From positions 744,001-808,000 of the forward strand of contig CASHTG010000007.1 in assembly GCA_949357655.1 (NCBI GenBank): 64,000 nt of DNA. The letters are read 5' to 3'. A program made the position numbers and the translations under genes. The DNA is from Parascedosporium putredinis (taxonomy: Eukaryota > Ascomycota > Sordariomycetes > Microascales > Microascaceae). A model generated the notes under the pieces. It was not told the DNA's origin, ran no database searches, and worked only from the letters and a program-made list of their open reading frames with translations. Positions 20,993 to 33,821 of this stretch are shown piece by piece (positions within the stretch are counted from its first letter, which is position 1; the number at the start of each line of letters is the position of its first letter).

Positions 20993-23463
20993 TGTGGGCA
21001 GGATTCCAAAGCGGGCGGGAAAGGGGCAACGTGTGGAGGAAGACCCGAAAGAGTGGGAGGACGGAATATCCGGGGTCGGGGTGTCTTTTTGACTCTTTGT
21101 GCTTTGAGCTTTGAGGACCGGGGGGCGCAGAACAGACGACAAGGGAAGTGTCCTATCCGGCAATATTTCCGCTGGGAAGAACGGCTCTGGAGGAGACGAG
21201 GGAAAGGAAAGGAAAAACGTAGAGGACCCCAGAAAAGTGGAGCTTAAAAACTGGAGATGAATCCAATCATGGATGCATTTGCGAATCTGGGGAAAAAGGG
21301 AGATTCGGTATTCTCCGCATTGAGGAGGTAGAGAAAGGGGGTGGAACTAGTCCTTGTTTGGGGTTTCGTGCGGGGACGAACGCAAACTCGAGATGGTTGT
21401 ATCCCCTTCGCCCCCTTAGTCTACGCTAATGGATGACATCCATCGAACGACACCTTTGTGGGAAGAGGATTGACAGGGTTCATGCGTACTTCGTAGCGTT
21501 GCCTACCTGTCAAGAGGCGGATGGCAGCGGCTAAGGGATTACGAACTAGGTGGACCGCCTGTCCTAACATGACACGCACACGATGGGAGAGATGCGAGCA
21601 GGAACGGGGAGGTAAAGGGAGGTGTTTGCCTGTTAGACATCGGATAGTGCGGCGCGATCTGCTACCATGCCATGATTCGGGAGATGCGATCGGCAAGTTT
21701 ATCTTGATGGACGCGTACATGTCCGGCTTGCGACAAGGCCTCCTTTAGAAGACGTGCATCCCCGCCATGCTACACGGTCCTAAACAGCGATAGAGAAAAG
21801 GCTTGCAATATAATACATAGATGTGACACAATATAGAAACTCTGCGGGCGCGATGGCCTATGCCTTGGAAAAACTAGGCCTGTTCTTCCTCTCAGTCCAA
21901 GGGCTTCGCCGCGAGTCCCTTGTTTCAGGCCGTGGTTTGCTACGGCCGTAAAGACTACAGCCAATTCTTTATCAATCAATTCACGGCTCTCTCCGTCGGC
22001 AACGGGCGCATTTCAACTCTTTATTCTTTCTGTGAAGTTTTCTTTTCTTTGTTTGCTGTGAATAAAATCAACCCTTGTCCCACGCTCCTTGGCAAGGCGT
22101 GTTCAAGCGAGTGACGGATTTTCCCCATTTTCCCCCATTCACCAACATGAGGAGGAATGTGCACGCTCAGAACGCAAGACGTTTAGAAATCCACGCTCTC
22201 GGCTCTGGCAAAGGCAATTCTTCTTCTTTACTCAAGAAACCCGGAAATACACCCGTTCTTTTGTTTCTGTTTCTTCCTTCTTCTTCTCTCTCTCCCTTTG
22301 ATCCGATTACCTCGGATCTATCCCAACCATCACCCGGAATTTCCTGGCGGAGTCGTCGGATTCTCCGAGATGGAGACAGCCCGGAAAATCCGAGAGTGGC
22401 CGGCCCCACCACCTCCATCCCATCTCTTGGGCCAAGCGCAAGTGCTGCGGTGTCTCCAACGCCCACATCCCGGTTCTCCGACCGAGATGAGTTGGGCAAG
22501 GGTCCCGGCCGCCACCATGGATCGACACCGATTCTTGGGAGGTCCCGCAGCGTGCCTGGGAGAGCATGTAAGACGAGACGTCGTACGCATAATCACCTGT
22601 TCTGTTCGCCCGTACTACCGTAGCTTCTCAATAGAAACAATATCTACTTCTTCCTCCTCTTCCTCTCCTTGAGCTTATCCTTGGCTTTCATACCAGCTAA
22701 CCCCGGAAGCACGAACCAAGGCAGGAAAGGAAAGCCAAAACAAAGTCGACCTTGTCCATCTTCCTTACGCTAGGGGTGGTCCGCTTTCTTTTCGACAGAG
22801 GGGCACGGGAGACGCGGAAGAAGAAGAACCCCAAGAAACATCTAAAAAGACGAGCAAAAAAAAAACGTGGTTTGGGGACCCGGTTACCACACATTGGGCC
22901 CATCCTTTCTTTTTTTCTTTCTTGTTCTTGCTTTATCCTTGCTTCTGAGGACCCTTCCAACATTTACACCGTCCTGCCAAACCGGATCTCCGCGCCATCT
23001 GCCGGACCAATAATACGATCCTGATATTGCCTCGTCCCCTCCCCGTGGCCTATCCCCGCTGATCCCCACGTCCCACCCCAAAAGAAGGTGAGAGGCGGAA
23101 AAAGGGGACACCAGAAAAAAAAAAAAAGGTTGTCGAGACTCGGGCTACGGAAATAGACCAGCGCGTTCCCAAGACCTATCCGCGGCTCTTCGTCTCCATT
23201 TTCCAAGGGGACTTCCGAATACCGTGTTCAAAACCGACATTCACAAACGACAATCTCTCGGGGAAACCACTCTTACTCTCTCTCTCTCTCGCTTCATCCC
23301 TTCCCCTCTTCCTCCCGGGTAAAGCGTCGCTCCTTGCGTCTCACATCAACGCAAACCGCAAATCCCCTCTCCCTCCGCCAAACTCCTCCCCTTCCTTCCT
23401 TCACTCCCACTCCCGGCATAGGAAACCGAACTCCAATCCCCAACCCCAAAACCAAAGGAAAAA
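20993..23463. other. Large divergent intergenic region, regulator / FAD monooxygenase
   Basis: This 2.5-kb stretch contains both divergent promoters. A (CT)n run near 23276-23290 and generally pyrimidine-rich sequence lie upstream of the monooxygenase ATG, as in many fungal leaders. Several open frames (for example 22075-22623) have no recognisable protein features. I see no gene here. Confidence 0.45.
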
Positions 23464-25434
23464 ATGGAGACGCCACAGCAGCAACACCCCGTCTCCCCGC
23501 CCGCCTCGACGTCATCGTCGTCGGCGCCGGCCTCAGCGGCCTCGCCTCCGCCATCGCCATCGCCCTCTCCGGCCACGCCGTCACCGTCTTCGAAGCCGCC
23601 AAGGAACTCCAAGAAGTCGGCGCCGGCCTGCAAATGACCCCCAACGCCACCCGCATCCTCCGCCGCCTCGGGATCCCCACCCGCTTCTGGGAGCAGGCCG
23701 CCGAGCCCACCTTCGTCCAGGTCCACCGCTACTCGGGCGAGGTCCTCATGACGGACCCGGCCTTCGACGTCGGCATGCGCGCCAAGTACGGCGCTCCCTT
23801 TGTCGACGTGCACCGTGTGGATCTCCAGCTGACCTTGTACGAGCGCGCGCGTGCCCTCGGCGTGCGTTTTCACCTCGACGAGCGGATTCACAGCGTTGAT
23901 TTTGACATGCCCGAGGTGATTACGAGCTCGGGTGCCGTCTTTGAGGCTGATCTCATCGTTGCTGCCGATGGCTTGCACTCCCGCTGCCGGGATACGTTTC
24001 TCGCGTCGACAAGGCGCTCTCCGGATAGGCCGCGTCCGACGGGGATTTGGCGTACCGCATCGTTTTGGAGCTCGATCAGATTGCTGATCCGGAGCTCGCG
24101 GACTGGGTGCGCAACCCGTCGGTGCACTTTTGGGCGGGGCCGGGCGCGCATGCTGTGGGCTACTCGCTGCGGGCGGGCAAGATGTACAATATCGTTTTGC
24201 TCGTGCCGGATAACTTACCGGCCAACGTGTACAAGGATACCGGGTCCGTTGATGAGATGAGGGAGCTGTTTAAGGATTGGGATCCGATATTAAACAGGTT
24301 CCTGGCGCTCGTGAGCAAGGTGGATCGCTGGAAGTTGATGCACCGTACGTTTGCCGTCCTTCTGAATTAAGCCCCATGGACAACAATACTAACCACACCT
24401 TCAGGCGAGGAACTCCCATCGTGGGTTAACGAGGAGTGCAATTTTGTTTTTGTGTAAGCCTCCCTTCCCCGTTAGACTCTCGATATTGCGTTTTCAGTAC
24501 TAACCCTCTTCATGTAGCGGAGATTCCTGCCATCCCATGCTTCCCTACCTCGCCCAGGGCGCCAACTCCGCTATCGAGGACGGCACCGTCCTTGGCCTTC
24601 TCCTCGGCCACCTGCAATCCAAGGAGCAGCTACCACAGGCTCTCAAGATGTACGAGGCCCTACGCAAATCCCGCGGCGAGGCCATCGTCAAGGAAGCTTT
24701 CAAGCAGGTACGTCTTCTACCAATTCCCTCAGCTTTCCCTCACTCTGTTCTTTTTATGTCCTCCTTCTACTTTCAAACACAGACTCTAAGACATTTACTC
24801 TTCTAGCGCGACTCCTTCCACATGGTCGACGGCCCCGAGCAGGAGGCCCGTGATGCGCTGCTCCGCGCGCCTATCAAGGCTCCTTACCCCAGCCGATGGA
24901 GCTGTCCCCAGGTCCAGTCCTGGCTGTACGGCTATGACGCCTTCAAGGAGGTCGAAGAGGCTATCGCCGCCAAACCTTACACTTCTACCGCCACCCAGGT
25001 GATTCCCCTATTTCCACCACTGTCGAGGCGCCGCGGGTACCAGCGACAGAGCTCACACAGGTATGTCTTGTCTCTATCCAGTCATAAGAAAAAAGAAAAA
25101 TCCCCGTTCTTACACCGGGAAGGTGGCGCACAAACTCTGACGGATTCGATCCTTTCTTTTTACCCGTCGCTCCCCACGCGTGTAGAAGAGTTCCATAGAC
25201 GAGCAGCCCCTGAGTTCGGGCCCCGGTTCATCGTTCGAGGGCAAAGTCCCCGACAGCAAGGACGCTAGCGGTACGGCGAGCAGTACCGTGGCGGAAGGCG
25301 AGGCCGCCAAGGAAGATAAGGCGGGAGAGGCCAGGGTGGAGGACGCGACGCCGGCTGGAAAGCAAGGCGCTGGCACGACGAAACAGCGAGGGGGTCTATT
25401 AGCCAGGCTCAGGAGAATCTTGTGCATCGAGTAA
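23464..25434 (+). CDS. FAD-dependent aromatic-ring monooxygenase (salicylate hydroxylase-like)
   Basis: Class A flavoprotein monooxygenase, expected to hydroxylate an aromatic acid or phenol using NAD(P)H and O2. Motifs: dinucleotide fold DVIVVGAGLSGLASAIAIAL, the VGAGLQMTPNATRIL substrate-side motif, DLIVAADGLHSRCRD, and the FAD-contacting GDSCHPMLPYLAQGANSAIE (after an intron). The start is ATG 23464; the N-terminus joins the FAD fold only if the C run at 23487-23490 is one base longer. Introns begin at about 24347 (GTACGT), 24453 (GTAAGC), 24708 (GTACGT) and 25062 (GTATGT). A second short C run at 25005-25008 and one or two breaks near 24010-24040 also interrupt the frame. The tail is a Ser/Glu/Ala-rich, disordered-looking extension ending in a basic LLARLRRIL segment. 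Its position next to a quercetinase-like gene suggests phenolic breakdown. Confidence 0.82.
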
Positions 25435-25832
25435 ATCTCGAGGATCCATACATAATTCGTGTTGGGAAGGAGAATGGAGCATATTAGAGAATTTTCTGTT
25501 CTTTTGCTTTTACGCCTGTGGAAACAAGAGCTTTGCATATAATAGAACAAGCCGATATATTGTACATACCTTTAGTTAGCGTTCAAGAAATCATGGAACC
25601 GGACAATTATTTACTCTGTACATGTCAGGTAAATGAAATGAAACTGCTTGTTATATCTCCAAGCGTCATAAGGCGAAGTTACTGGACTATGTAGAATTAG
25701 GCCACCCACATTGATAAGAGATTTAGCAAGGGATTTTTCCCTATTGGGAGAATCAATCTAAACATTTTGGATCAAGTAAAGCTACATGAATTCATCGTCT
25801 CGTTCCCGTTATATTCAAATCGTCGCAAATAT
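25435..25832. other. Convergent intergenic region, monooxygenase / cupin
   Basis: An AT-rich 398-bp stretch between two convergent genes, consistent with 3' UTRs and polyadenylation signals. No other feature is seen. Confidence 0.45.
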
Positions 25833-27005
25833 CTACAAAGCTTCTATCGTAACACCCAGCGTCTCGCACGCCTTGCTAAACTTCTCCTGATCCACCTCAC
25901 CCACCTCATCCGGAAGAACGACGTGCTCGACCTGCGCGCCCGCCTCGTGAATCACCTCCTCGATACCCGGCCCATTCGTAAACGAAAAGGCCCTGACGAA
26001 CCGGCTCCCAAAGTCGAGCGTAAACGTCTCGCCCGCCGAAAGCACGACCGTCTGGCCCTCGCGCACGGAATCCCACTCGGCCTGTCCCTTGAGCTTGATC
26101 CTCAGCAGACCCTCTTGCACACAAAAGCAGTGATCCACGCGGGGAACGTAAACCACCGCGCCAGGGCCGCGGCGCCGGCGGGGTACTTGCCCGACGACTC
26201 GATGCTCGAGATGGCGAAGCGGCCCTCGACGTGGGCGGCGCGGAGAAAAGGGCGGGACAGGACGCCGCCGACCATCCAGCGGGGGCCCATGTTGGCCTTG
26301 AGGAAATAGGGGCCAGGACTTGGCCCGGGAGCTCGTTCTCCTCGGGGAGCCAGTCGCCGAGGGCGGGGGCACGAAGGTGGGGTCGCGGACGAAGTGGACG
26401 TCGAAGCGGTCCTTGGCGGCGATGACCTTGGGTACGAGCAGGGCGCGCAGGTCGCGGTCGTCGGTGGCGGGGGCGAGGATGCCGTCGTAGGGCTCGGAGA
26501 CGTAGCGGAAGAAGTCGACCCAGTTGGCGGGGAGATGAGGCCGAATTGCTCGGTGTGGGGGCCGAGGAGCTCTGGGTTGTGGATGACTTTCTATAAGTTG
26601 GTTTCTCGTTAGTATTTTTGCAGCACGATGAAGAAAAAGCTTGGATTATAACGCGCAAGAAAAAGAAAAGAAAAAAAGAAGGCAAGGAAGAGAGATACAT
26701 ACAGGAGGGATATAGGCAAAGTCGCCGGGTCCCAGGATGCGGCACTTGTCGCCGTTCCATAGCTTGATGAAGCCCTTGGTGCACAAAAAGACGTCGTGGG
26801 CCTCGTTGTGCCAGTGGAAGCCGGGGGCGTCGGACAGGACGGCGCCGCTCTGGAACACGGCGATGCTGTCGCCCGTCTGCTTCTCGGAGGCGAGGATGCG
26901 GAACACGCCCTTGCTGCCGGGGATGGTGATGCGCTCGCCCTCGAGCTGGTCGATGATGTAGCTGGTCCTCGAATCGGGAGGGGTGGTTTGTACGGGAATG
27001 GGCAT
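25833..27005 (-). CDS. Quercetin 2,3-dioxygenase-like bicupin
   Basis: Predicted flavonol-cleaving metal dioxygenase. Quercetinases open the heterocyclic ring of flavonols with release of CO and form a depside. The first cupin carries the metal-site pattern GFHWHNEAHDVFLC, then GDKCRILGPGDFAYIPP. The second cupin follows after GRFAISSIESSGKYPAG and includes DHCFCVQEGLLRIKL, EGQTVVLSAGETFTLDFGSRFVR. Two exons: 27005-26703 and 26590-25833, with a GTATGT donor and TTATAG acceptor. No signal peptide is visible, unlike secreted Aspergillus quercetinase, so it is likely cytosolic. Exon 2 has several frame breaks (near 26527 and 26370-26310, and around 26160), at least one a short C run. Function is by resemblance; other cupin substrates (pirin-like or other phenolics) remain possible. 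Confidence 0.72.
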
Positions 27006-28250
27006 CTTGGGCGAGAGGATGGGAGCTATGGGGAGATAAAAAAGTGATGGGTGAGATGGGAGGGCTGGGCCGATGCGGAATGACGTGCGGGGAGGTTTTG
27101 CTTTCCCTCGTTGTCTTATCCGTTTCTTTTTTGTTGTCTTCTTGTTTACTGGTGGGGATGATTCAGTGATCTAGATGGACGGATGTGGCGTTCTTTTGTT
27201 CTATCACTTGGTCGATTTTGGTTCTTTTTATTCCCCATGGGGTAAAAGCTCTCGACTTTATTCATTCTTGACAGCTCTCTGGTTTTCCTTTCCCCTTTGC
27301 TGACCTTTGCTCCCATGCCCCTCCTCCCCTCCCTTCTCCCCGCGCGGCGCCCTCCTCCACCCCTTCCGAAGACGCGAGGCCGAAGCGCGACCCTAGTGCG
27401 TAGCTCCGAAGAACCTCATGCCATTTTTCTTCTCCCGCTTCGACCTTCCAGACCCCTCTATTTCCGTAGTCTGTCTTCCATAGCTCGCGAATAGTGCCGT
27501 ATGGAGCCACCCGAAACGAAAACTACTCCTTCTCCAAAAAGAACCACAGAAATCCCACCTTTGTATCTTTTTTTCTTCCTCCTCTGACAAGGGTGGAGAG
27601 ATCAATTATCCCAAAACGATGCGTGATTGATTGCCTTCTTGCGCTGGGCGCAACGCAAAGTGGGTAGGTAAAAGGGAACCGGAATTGGCGGCGGGTTTTC
27701 CGAGTGGTAGGGTTTCCCCGGTGCCGGAATTTCCGGACGGAAAGCGGGGCACGGGTTGGAGCTGGGAATGTACGGCAGTTGCCAGCGCTTTTGGGAATTC
27801 CCCGCACCGCTCTCTCTCCGCACGCGTGGCAGGGGGAAGGGAAGAGGGGCTGCAACTCCATTCTGCATTCCCCACACGTCCAGGGAACGTTGGATATAGC
27901 AAGCGAAGAGGGGAGTCTTGTGTGTGCCAGTCCAGGCTTCTGCGGACAACTGTCATGGTCGGTCGGGCTTTCGCGACTTGCCCGCCGTTGCCGGGAGTGG
28001 GGAAACGATGCCGATTCCATGCGTCGGAGCCGTCGCATCTGTGTCTGTTGGAGGAGAGGCCATTAAGCTAGTCGCGATACCCCGACTCTAGATTCATTTC
28101 CATTTTCATTTTGACTGCACTCTTCACGCAACTCAACTTTTCTGTTTCCGCCGCCGGTTTTGTTCTTGGGATTCTTTGTGACGTTTGCTCCTTGTCCCCT
28201 ACCGCTCTCTCTCTCTCCTCTACGAATTTCTTTGCAGAGTCCTTGCGATT
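27006..28250. other. Divergent promoter region, cupin / alpha-beta hydrolase
   Basis: This 1.2-kb stretch lies between two divergent genes and must hold both promoters. Overlapping frames at 27523-28071 are shadows of GC-rich, non-coding sequence. A (CT)n-rich leader precedes the hydrolase ATG (28205-28220). Confidence 0.45.
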
Positions 28251-29617
28251 ATGGCTGCCCCAACCTCTTTCCGGGCGGTTTACAAGCGCCTGGGCGAACA
28301 AGAAATCGATCTCGATGTTTACCTTCCGCCTCTTGGGCCCAGCGGGACGAAATACCCAGCAAGTACGCATCTTTTCTCCAACAAGGGATGAGGGGCTGTC
28401 TTGGACACCCAGCCTGAGCCGGCCAGCATCTCCTCACCCTTCTTGTCCCCCAAGCGTGAAAAGCTCTAACCCGTACAGTCATCAACATCCACGGCGGCGC
28501 CTTCATGCTAGGATCTTCCGACCTCGTCAACAAGGACCAGGTCCAGGACTGTCTCGATCGGGGCTGGATCGTGCTCGTCCCCAACCACCGCCTGTGTCCC
28601 CAGGTTAACCTCCTCGAGGGCCCGATGCGCGACTGCCGCGATCTCTTGGCCTGGATCCACGACGGTGGGCTGGACAGGGCCGTTACCGCGCACGCGGAAA
28701 CTCCTTACGCTATCGACTACGATGCCATCCTAGCCTTTGGCACTTCGTCTGGTGGCACGTTGGCTCTGAGCCTGGTGAGTGGCTTGCCGTTCCCCTGGTC
28801 CTCATTTTCCCCGGTTTTCCCCCTATCCTTTTGGGCTTCGGCACACTTCCCGGGGAGTTACCACAAAAATATCTCATCCATCCTTCGCTTGTGTTCTTTC
28901 ATCTCCCCGGAAGTTCCCAAGCCCCCGGATCCGGGGACTCCACACTCCTTCCGGAAGAACCATCCCAACACACACACACGTGCATACACGCCCCTCCTCC
29001 CCAAAGAAACCAGAAACTAACGCATACCCCCTTCGCTCTTCCTTTCCCCCTTCCGCAGGGCTTCGACGTCCCCAAACCCGTAGCCGCCATCTACGACATG
29101 TACGGTCCCGCCCACTTCGCCGACCCCCATTGACCACGCCCTTACCCCAAGTCGCGCCCCGCTGTCCACCGACCTCCCGCCCTCCTTCTTCCAGCCCATG
29201 TGGGACCAATCTCCCGTCCCCACGCGCGGCGTCGTCTCCCTCGAGGGCCAGACTGTCGGTGGCGCCCCGGATTTCAATGACCCGAGGCAGGCCTTTGCCT
29301 TTACCCAGATCAAGAAGGGTGCCGTCCTCGACGCCATCTTCCCTTCCCGCGACTGGGCCAAGGTGGATCCCCTCCTCAACGTCACCTCGGCCTTCCCGCC
29401 CACCGTGCTCGTCCACGGCGACCAGGACGTCATGGTGCCGCTGTCCCTCAGCCGCGACTTGCACGAGGCGCTGCGCCGCCAGGGTGTCAGGTGCGAGCTG
29501 GTCTTGGTCGAGGGCGAGGGCCACACGTTTGCGGCCAAGATGAAGGTGGGTTCGCGGACGTGGGAGACGCAGAGGAAAGGGTTTGATTTCCTGGAGGATG
29601 TTATTCGACGCAAGTAG
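28251..29617 (+). CDS. Alpha/beta hydrolase (HGG-type esterase/lipase family)
   Basis: Predicted cytosolic serine esterase. It has the oxyanion motif HGGAFMLGS, the nucleophile elbow FGTSSGGTLAL, the acid residue region VLVHGDQDVMVPLS and the catalytic His in EGEGHTFAAKM, so the triad is complete. Exons: 28251-28362, 28479-28774 and 29059-29617, joined at GTACGC..ACAG and GTGAGT..GCAG. The C run at 29124-29128 is one base too long: removing one C joins FADP to IDHALTPSRAP and keeps the frame open to the stop. The start ATG 28251 gives MAAPTSFRAVYKRLGEQEID with no signal peptide. It lies divergently beside the quercetinase-like gene. A role in hydrolysing the ester product of flavonol cleavage would fit, but this is inference; generic carboxylesterase activity is equally open. 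Confidence 0.82.
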
Positions 29618-30648
29618 GCTCTTTTCCTAGAGTTTGTGTATTTTCAATATCATCAGACGGATTGGCCTAGATTCATCTTCTTTCCAGTCTCAACATGTTG
29701 AACGATTGACAATGGCATATCTGTTTCAGTGTATCATTGAGCTTCCCGTGATTACCCTCCGACTCTGATTCTTCGTGACAAAAAAGAGTACGAAAATAAA
29801 AACCATTACTCTCCATTGCCGGGGAATGCATGAACCCTCGCCCTCGAGTCGGCTCTTGACCACGGCATAGGGCGCCATTCTGCCGAATTTGAAATCAATC
29901 ATTCGGACCCTCTCCCAATATTCTCTCCAAAGATCACGTATCCATCCTGGGTGCTGTCCAGCGCCGCGCTGCAAGTGACACCGTGACAGGGATGCTGGCT
30001 TGGCCGCCAAAAAAGCGACACGGCCGTTGAAGGATCAACAAGACGCACACTCACGCCCGGCTTTTCCGACCGCCACCCCGCCCGGGCCAATGCCCTTCAT
30101 CTTGCTTTCCCCTTCTAGCCCCCTCCCCTTACACTAAGCGGGCGCGACGCAACACAGCTTGAGACGGGGAAAAGAAAAGGGAAGAAAAAAAAAACCTGGG
30201 GAGAAGGCTAAACAGTGGCGGCGTCTGGGGGTGAGAGCTGCGACGACGGACATTATGGATCTAGGCCCCATGTATTGTTTCGTAGCTGTGTTTTTCTTGG
30301 CCTTTCAATATTATGACATTTAGATCCATCCATTGTATCCATCCCTTCCTAGCTGTGATTCTTTTAGCGTCAAAGACACAAACATCACCAAACCTGGAGA
30401 ACCTGGGGTAATCCGCCCATCGAGTGTTTATATCTACATCCCGGGTCCCAGTTTAAAAATCGAGGCATCCCCGTTGATATTCGGAAAAGGGAGAACAATT
30501 AACCTCTCGGATATCCTCAAATTAATATTCTCTTGTCTTGAAGAACAGCGACACAGTCAATAATTTCAATCTTCTCGTTGGAAGAAAAAGGACTTCGCCA
30601 GTCTTCCTCGTTTACTCTTAAACAAAGACCTAAAGGTCTTGCCTCAAG
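29618..30648. other. Intergenic region, hydrolase / MFS transporter
   Basis: This holds the hydrolase 3' flank and the promoter of the MFS permease. A CT-rich and A-rich leader precedes ATG 30649. No gene is seen. Confidence 0.45.
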
Positions 30649-32521
30649 ATGACCAAGGACGACAAAGACAAAGCCTCCCTCCGTCACATCGACACCACCG
30701 TCACTGGCGATGCCGATAACTATGGCCCCAAGGGCGGGGTTACCATGGCCGAGGTGAACTCCATCAGCGCGTGGCAGAGCATCAAGCTGAACCCCAAGAT
30801 CGTGTTTTGGTCGCTCTTTGCCAACAGTAAGAACACTCCCCTCTTCTCCGTCGATCTCTCGAGTGGGCGGGCTCCGGACCCCTTTTCCATCATGGACAGA
30901 AAAGGAGAATAGAGAAGTTCCACAAAGATGCTAACATCATTGCCCTCGCAGTCGGTTCCATCGTCGTCGGTTATGAGAACCTCGCGCTCGCCGTCTGCTT
31001 GGCCATGCCCGCCTTCCAGTATGTTTTTCTTTTCCTTCTTCTTAATTCCATCCACCTCTCTCTCTCCTTTCTTAGTTGCAAAAAAGCTAACAGAAAAACC
31101 ACAAAGGCACACCTTCGCCGTCGAGGTCAATGGCGTCTTCATCATCCCCGCCTCGTGGCAGGCCGCCTGGAACGCCATGTACAACGTCATGATCATGTTC
31201 GGCGGCTTCTTCGCCGGCTACGTCCAGGACGCCCTCGGCCGCCGCGCCGTCTTCATGCTCTTCATCCCCATCTCCGTCGCCGGTATCGCCATCGCCTTCG
31301 TCTCCAACAACGCGGCCCACTTCCTCGGCGCCAAGATCGTCACCGGTTTCGCCGTCGGCCTCATCCTGACCACGACCCAGACGTACATTTCCGAGATTGC
31401 GCCTCTGCCCATGCGTAGCATCGCCTTGTCGGCCAACACCGTCATGATGGTGAGTGTCCATTTTCTTGTCTTTTGTTTTCGTACTGAATCCGCTAACGTA
31501 TATACTTCCCCCAGAACTTGGGCTTCCTCATCGCCATCTCCGCCACTTTCAGCCGCGTCGCCATCATGAACGAATCCGCCTTCCGCGTCGTCTTCGCCGC
31601 CGCCTGGGCCTTCCCCGCCATCCTCGCCCTCGGCGTCTATTTCCTCCCCGAGTCCCCTACTGGCTCATCATGAAGGACAAGCCCGACCAGGCCCGCGACA
31701 GCCTCGTGCGCCTGCACAGCAAGTCCACCGATGTCGCCATCATCGACGCCCGCTTCCGCGAAATCGTCGACACCGTCGAGTCCGAGCGCCGCCTCGCCGC
31801 CTCCAGCGGCCAGGCCAGCTTCATGGACACCCTGCGCGGGACCAACTGGCGCCGCACCCGCATCATCTTCATCTGCTTCTACATGCCCCAGGTCGTCGGC
31901 GCCGTCTTGTCCGCGAACGCGCCCTATTTCCTCAACCAGACCGGTCTCGAGAGCCATACCGTCATCATGATTATCCAGGTCGGCATCAGCGCCGGCGTGG
32001 TGTCCGCCCTCCTCAACTTCTTCCTCCTCACCAAGTTCCGCCACAGGCCCCTCATGTTCTCCGGCGTCGGCCTCTGCGTCATCATGTACCTCATCATGGG
32101 CATCTTTGGCACCATGGAACGCACCCCGCGCAACCTCTTGGCCATCGGTATCGCTCTCCAGTTCACCTCCCTGTCCTACGGCCCCGCGGTCGGCGCCTCC
32201 ATGGCCGTCGCCGGCGAGGTGTCCTCGTCCCGCCTTCGTTCCAAGTCCCTCGGTATCGGTACTGGCTGGCAGTTCCTCGCCTCCACCGTCTGGACCATCA
32301 TCCTGCCCTACCTCTTTAACCAGGACCAGGCCAATCTTGGTGGCAATATCGGCTGGATCTTCTTCGGCCAGGGCCTCTTGATGCTGCTCGTCATGTTCTT
32401 CGACGTGCCCGGCACCAAGGGCAGGACCTACGAGGAACTTGACATCATGTTTGAGAAGAAGATTTCAGCCAGGAAGTTTGAGAAGTTCTCGTTTGAGGAG
32501 GAGCAGAGCCACAGCGCATAG
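30649..32521 (+). CDS. MFS sugar/glucoside transporter (SP family)
   Basis: Predicted plasma-membrane H+ symporter for a sugar or glucoside, about 530 residues with 12 membrane segments. SP-family signatures: GSIVVGYENLALAVCLAMPA, the loop 2-3 motif YVQDALGRR, ISEIAPLPMRSIALS, the PESPYWL motif after TM6, and GTKGRTYEELDIMFEKK at the end. The N-terminal style resembles fungal alpha-glucoside/maltose permeases. Exons: 30649-30826, 30952-31018, 31107-31449 and 31515-32521. The C run at 31654-31657 is one base short exactly within PESPYWL, so the break is almost certainly a sequence error. It is followed by a GH3 beta-glucosidase on the same strand, which suggests import of a beta-glucoside that is cleaved inside the cell (inference). 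Confidence 0.85.
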
Positions 32522-33821
32522 TTTGGGTCAATGAGAGAATGGGAGTGGCTTGGACGTAATTTTTCTTGAACGTTGTTTTTTTTGTTGTTTTCTGTTTTTG
32601 AACTCCTATTCCCCATCGTCTCGCTCGTGGCTGTACGGTCTGCCGGGCAGAGTTTGCAGCCGAGCGAGATTGAGGCAAGCGTTGAATTCCAAGTTGCGAC
32701 TGATCCATATCTAATTGATTAACTCATGTTCTTTGCTATGATTGAGTATTCTCTTATCCCCTGTAGCCTGTGACGCAAAGTAACCTTGACTTGAGATGGT
32801 ATTCCACGTCTTTTCTGTTCCTTGGCGTTAACATGCCATCTCAAACTTCCATGATCGCCAACATATTTTCGATGACAGTCCACAGGCAGACATATTAGGC
32901 CCTCTTTTCCACACGCCCAGCATGTGCTAGTTTGTGATCACTGTCCATGCAGAGAGCACATGAACAGCCCCAAAACGCTCGCCTTCACCTTGCACGATCA
33001 GTCAGCCCTTCGCCCAAAACGTTTACTCGAGCTCGAGCCATCATTTTCCCCGATTGGAGCGCTTGAATCTTTGAATTCAATAGTTTGCGCAAGTCTGCCG
33101 GCACACAAAGAGGTCTTTTAGGCCTAGATGTGCGCTAAGGGGGAGGGAGGGAACGCCAAGTGTCATGTTTGAGCGTAAACGGGCGTCCCAGCCCGCCGAG
33201 GACACTAACAATGTTCTAGGACGCTGATTGACAATCTTCTTGTGGGCCCCGCCCGCGCGCACCCACGCGGCCGCGTTCGGAAATGCCGACCTCGTGCCCG
33301 GATCGCATGCCGGGTCCACCACCAAAATTGGCCGGGAAGTCCGGCGGCGGGTTTGCCCCACGTCATGTGCCCAGCAAGTTCGTTTGCTGCCTCGATCCTT
33401 GCTAGACTTGCCCCTCGAGCTCCCCGCATTCCCCGCACTGGCGTCTGGGGCATTTCCGCGTGGAAGGGGAGAGGAGAGGGATGCGTTTGGCGTTGCGAAT
33501 CTTTTTTTTTGGAGCTCCCCGTGTCCTGGTAGCTCGGAGGTAGGATTTTGCTTGGGTCCTAAAGGATGTCGTCGAGGCTGAGGCGTGTCGCAAATGTAAT
33601 TCAACCCGTTTCTCCGTCGTGATACCAAGCTTCAATTTGATTCTTCCTCAAGCCGCGCGCTCTTTCAACGCTGAAACCAACGAGTGACCCATTACGATTG
33701 CTCAGAGCAAGGCCCCAAGTTCGGATTATAAGGAAGAAGGTTATCGCTTGTGTCGTTCCTTCAACTCCTACAGCATACAAGGAAGAAAACAAGGGAAAAA
33801 AGCATCGTAACCGGGCTAATC
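32522..33821. other. Intergenic region, transporter / beta-glucosidase
   Basis: This 1.3-kb stretch holds the transporter 3' flank and the promoter of the GH3 gene. No gene or repeat was recognised. Confidence 0.45.

Noticed and set aside
23346..23978. Minus-strand frame opposite the FAD monooxygenase
   Set aside because: An antisense shadow created by C-ending codons on the plus strand.
27523..28071. Several overlapping frames on both strands
   Set aside because: No ATG context, no motifs, and located in a divergent promoter region.
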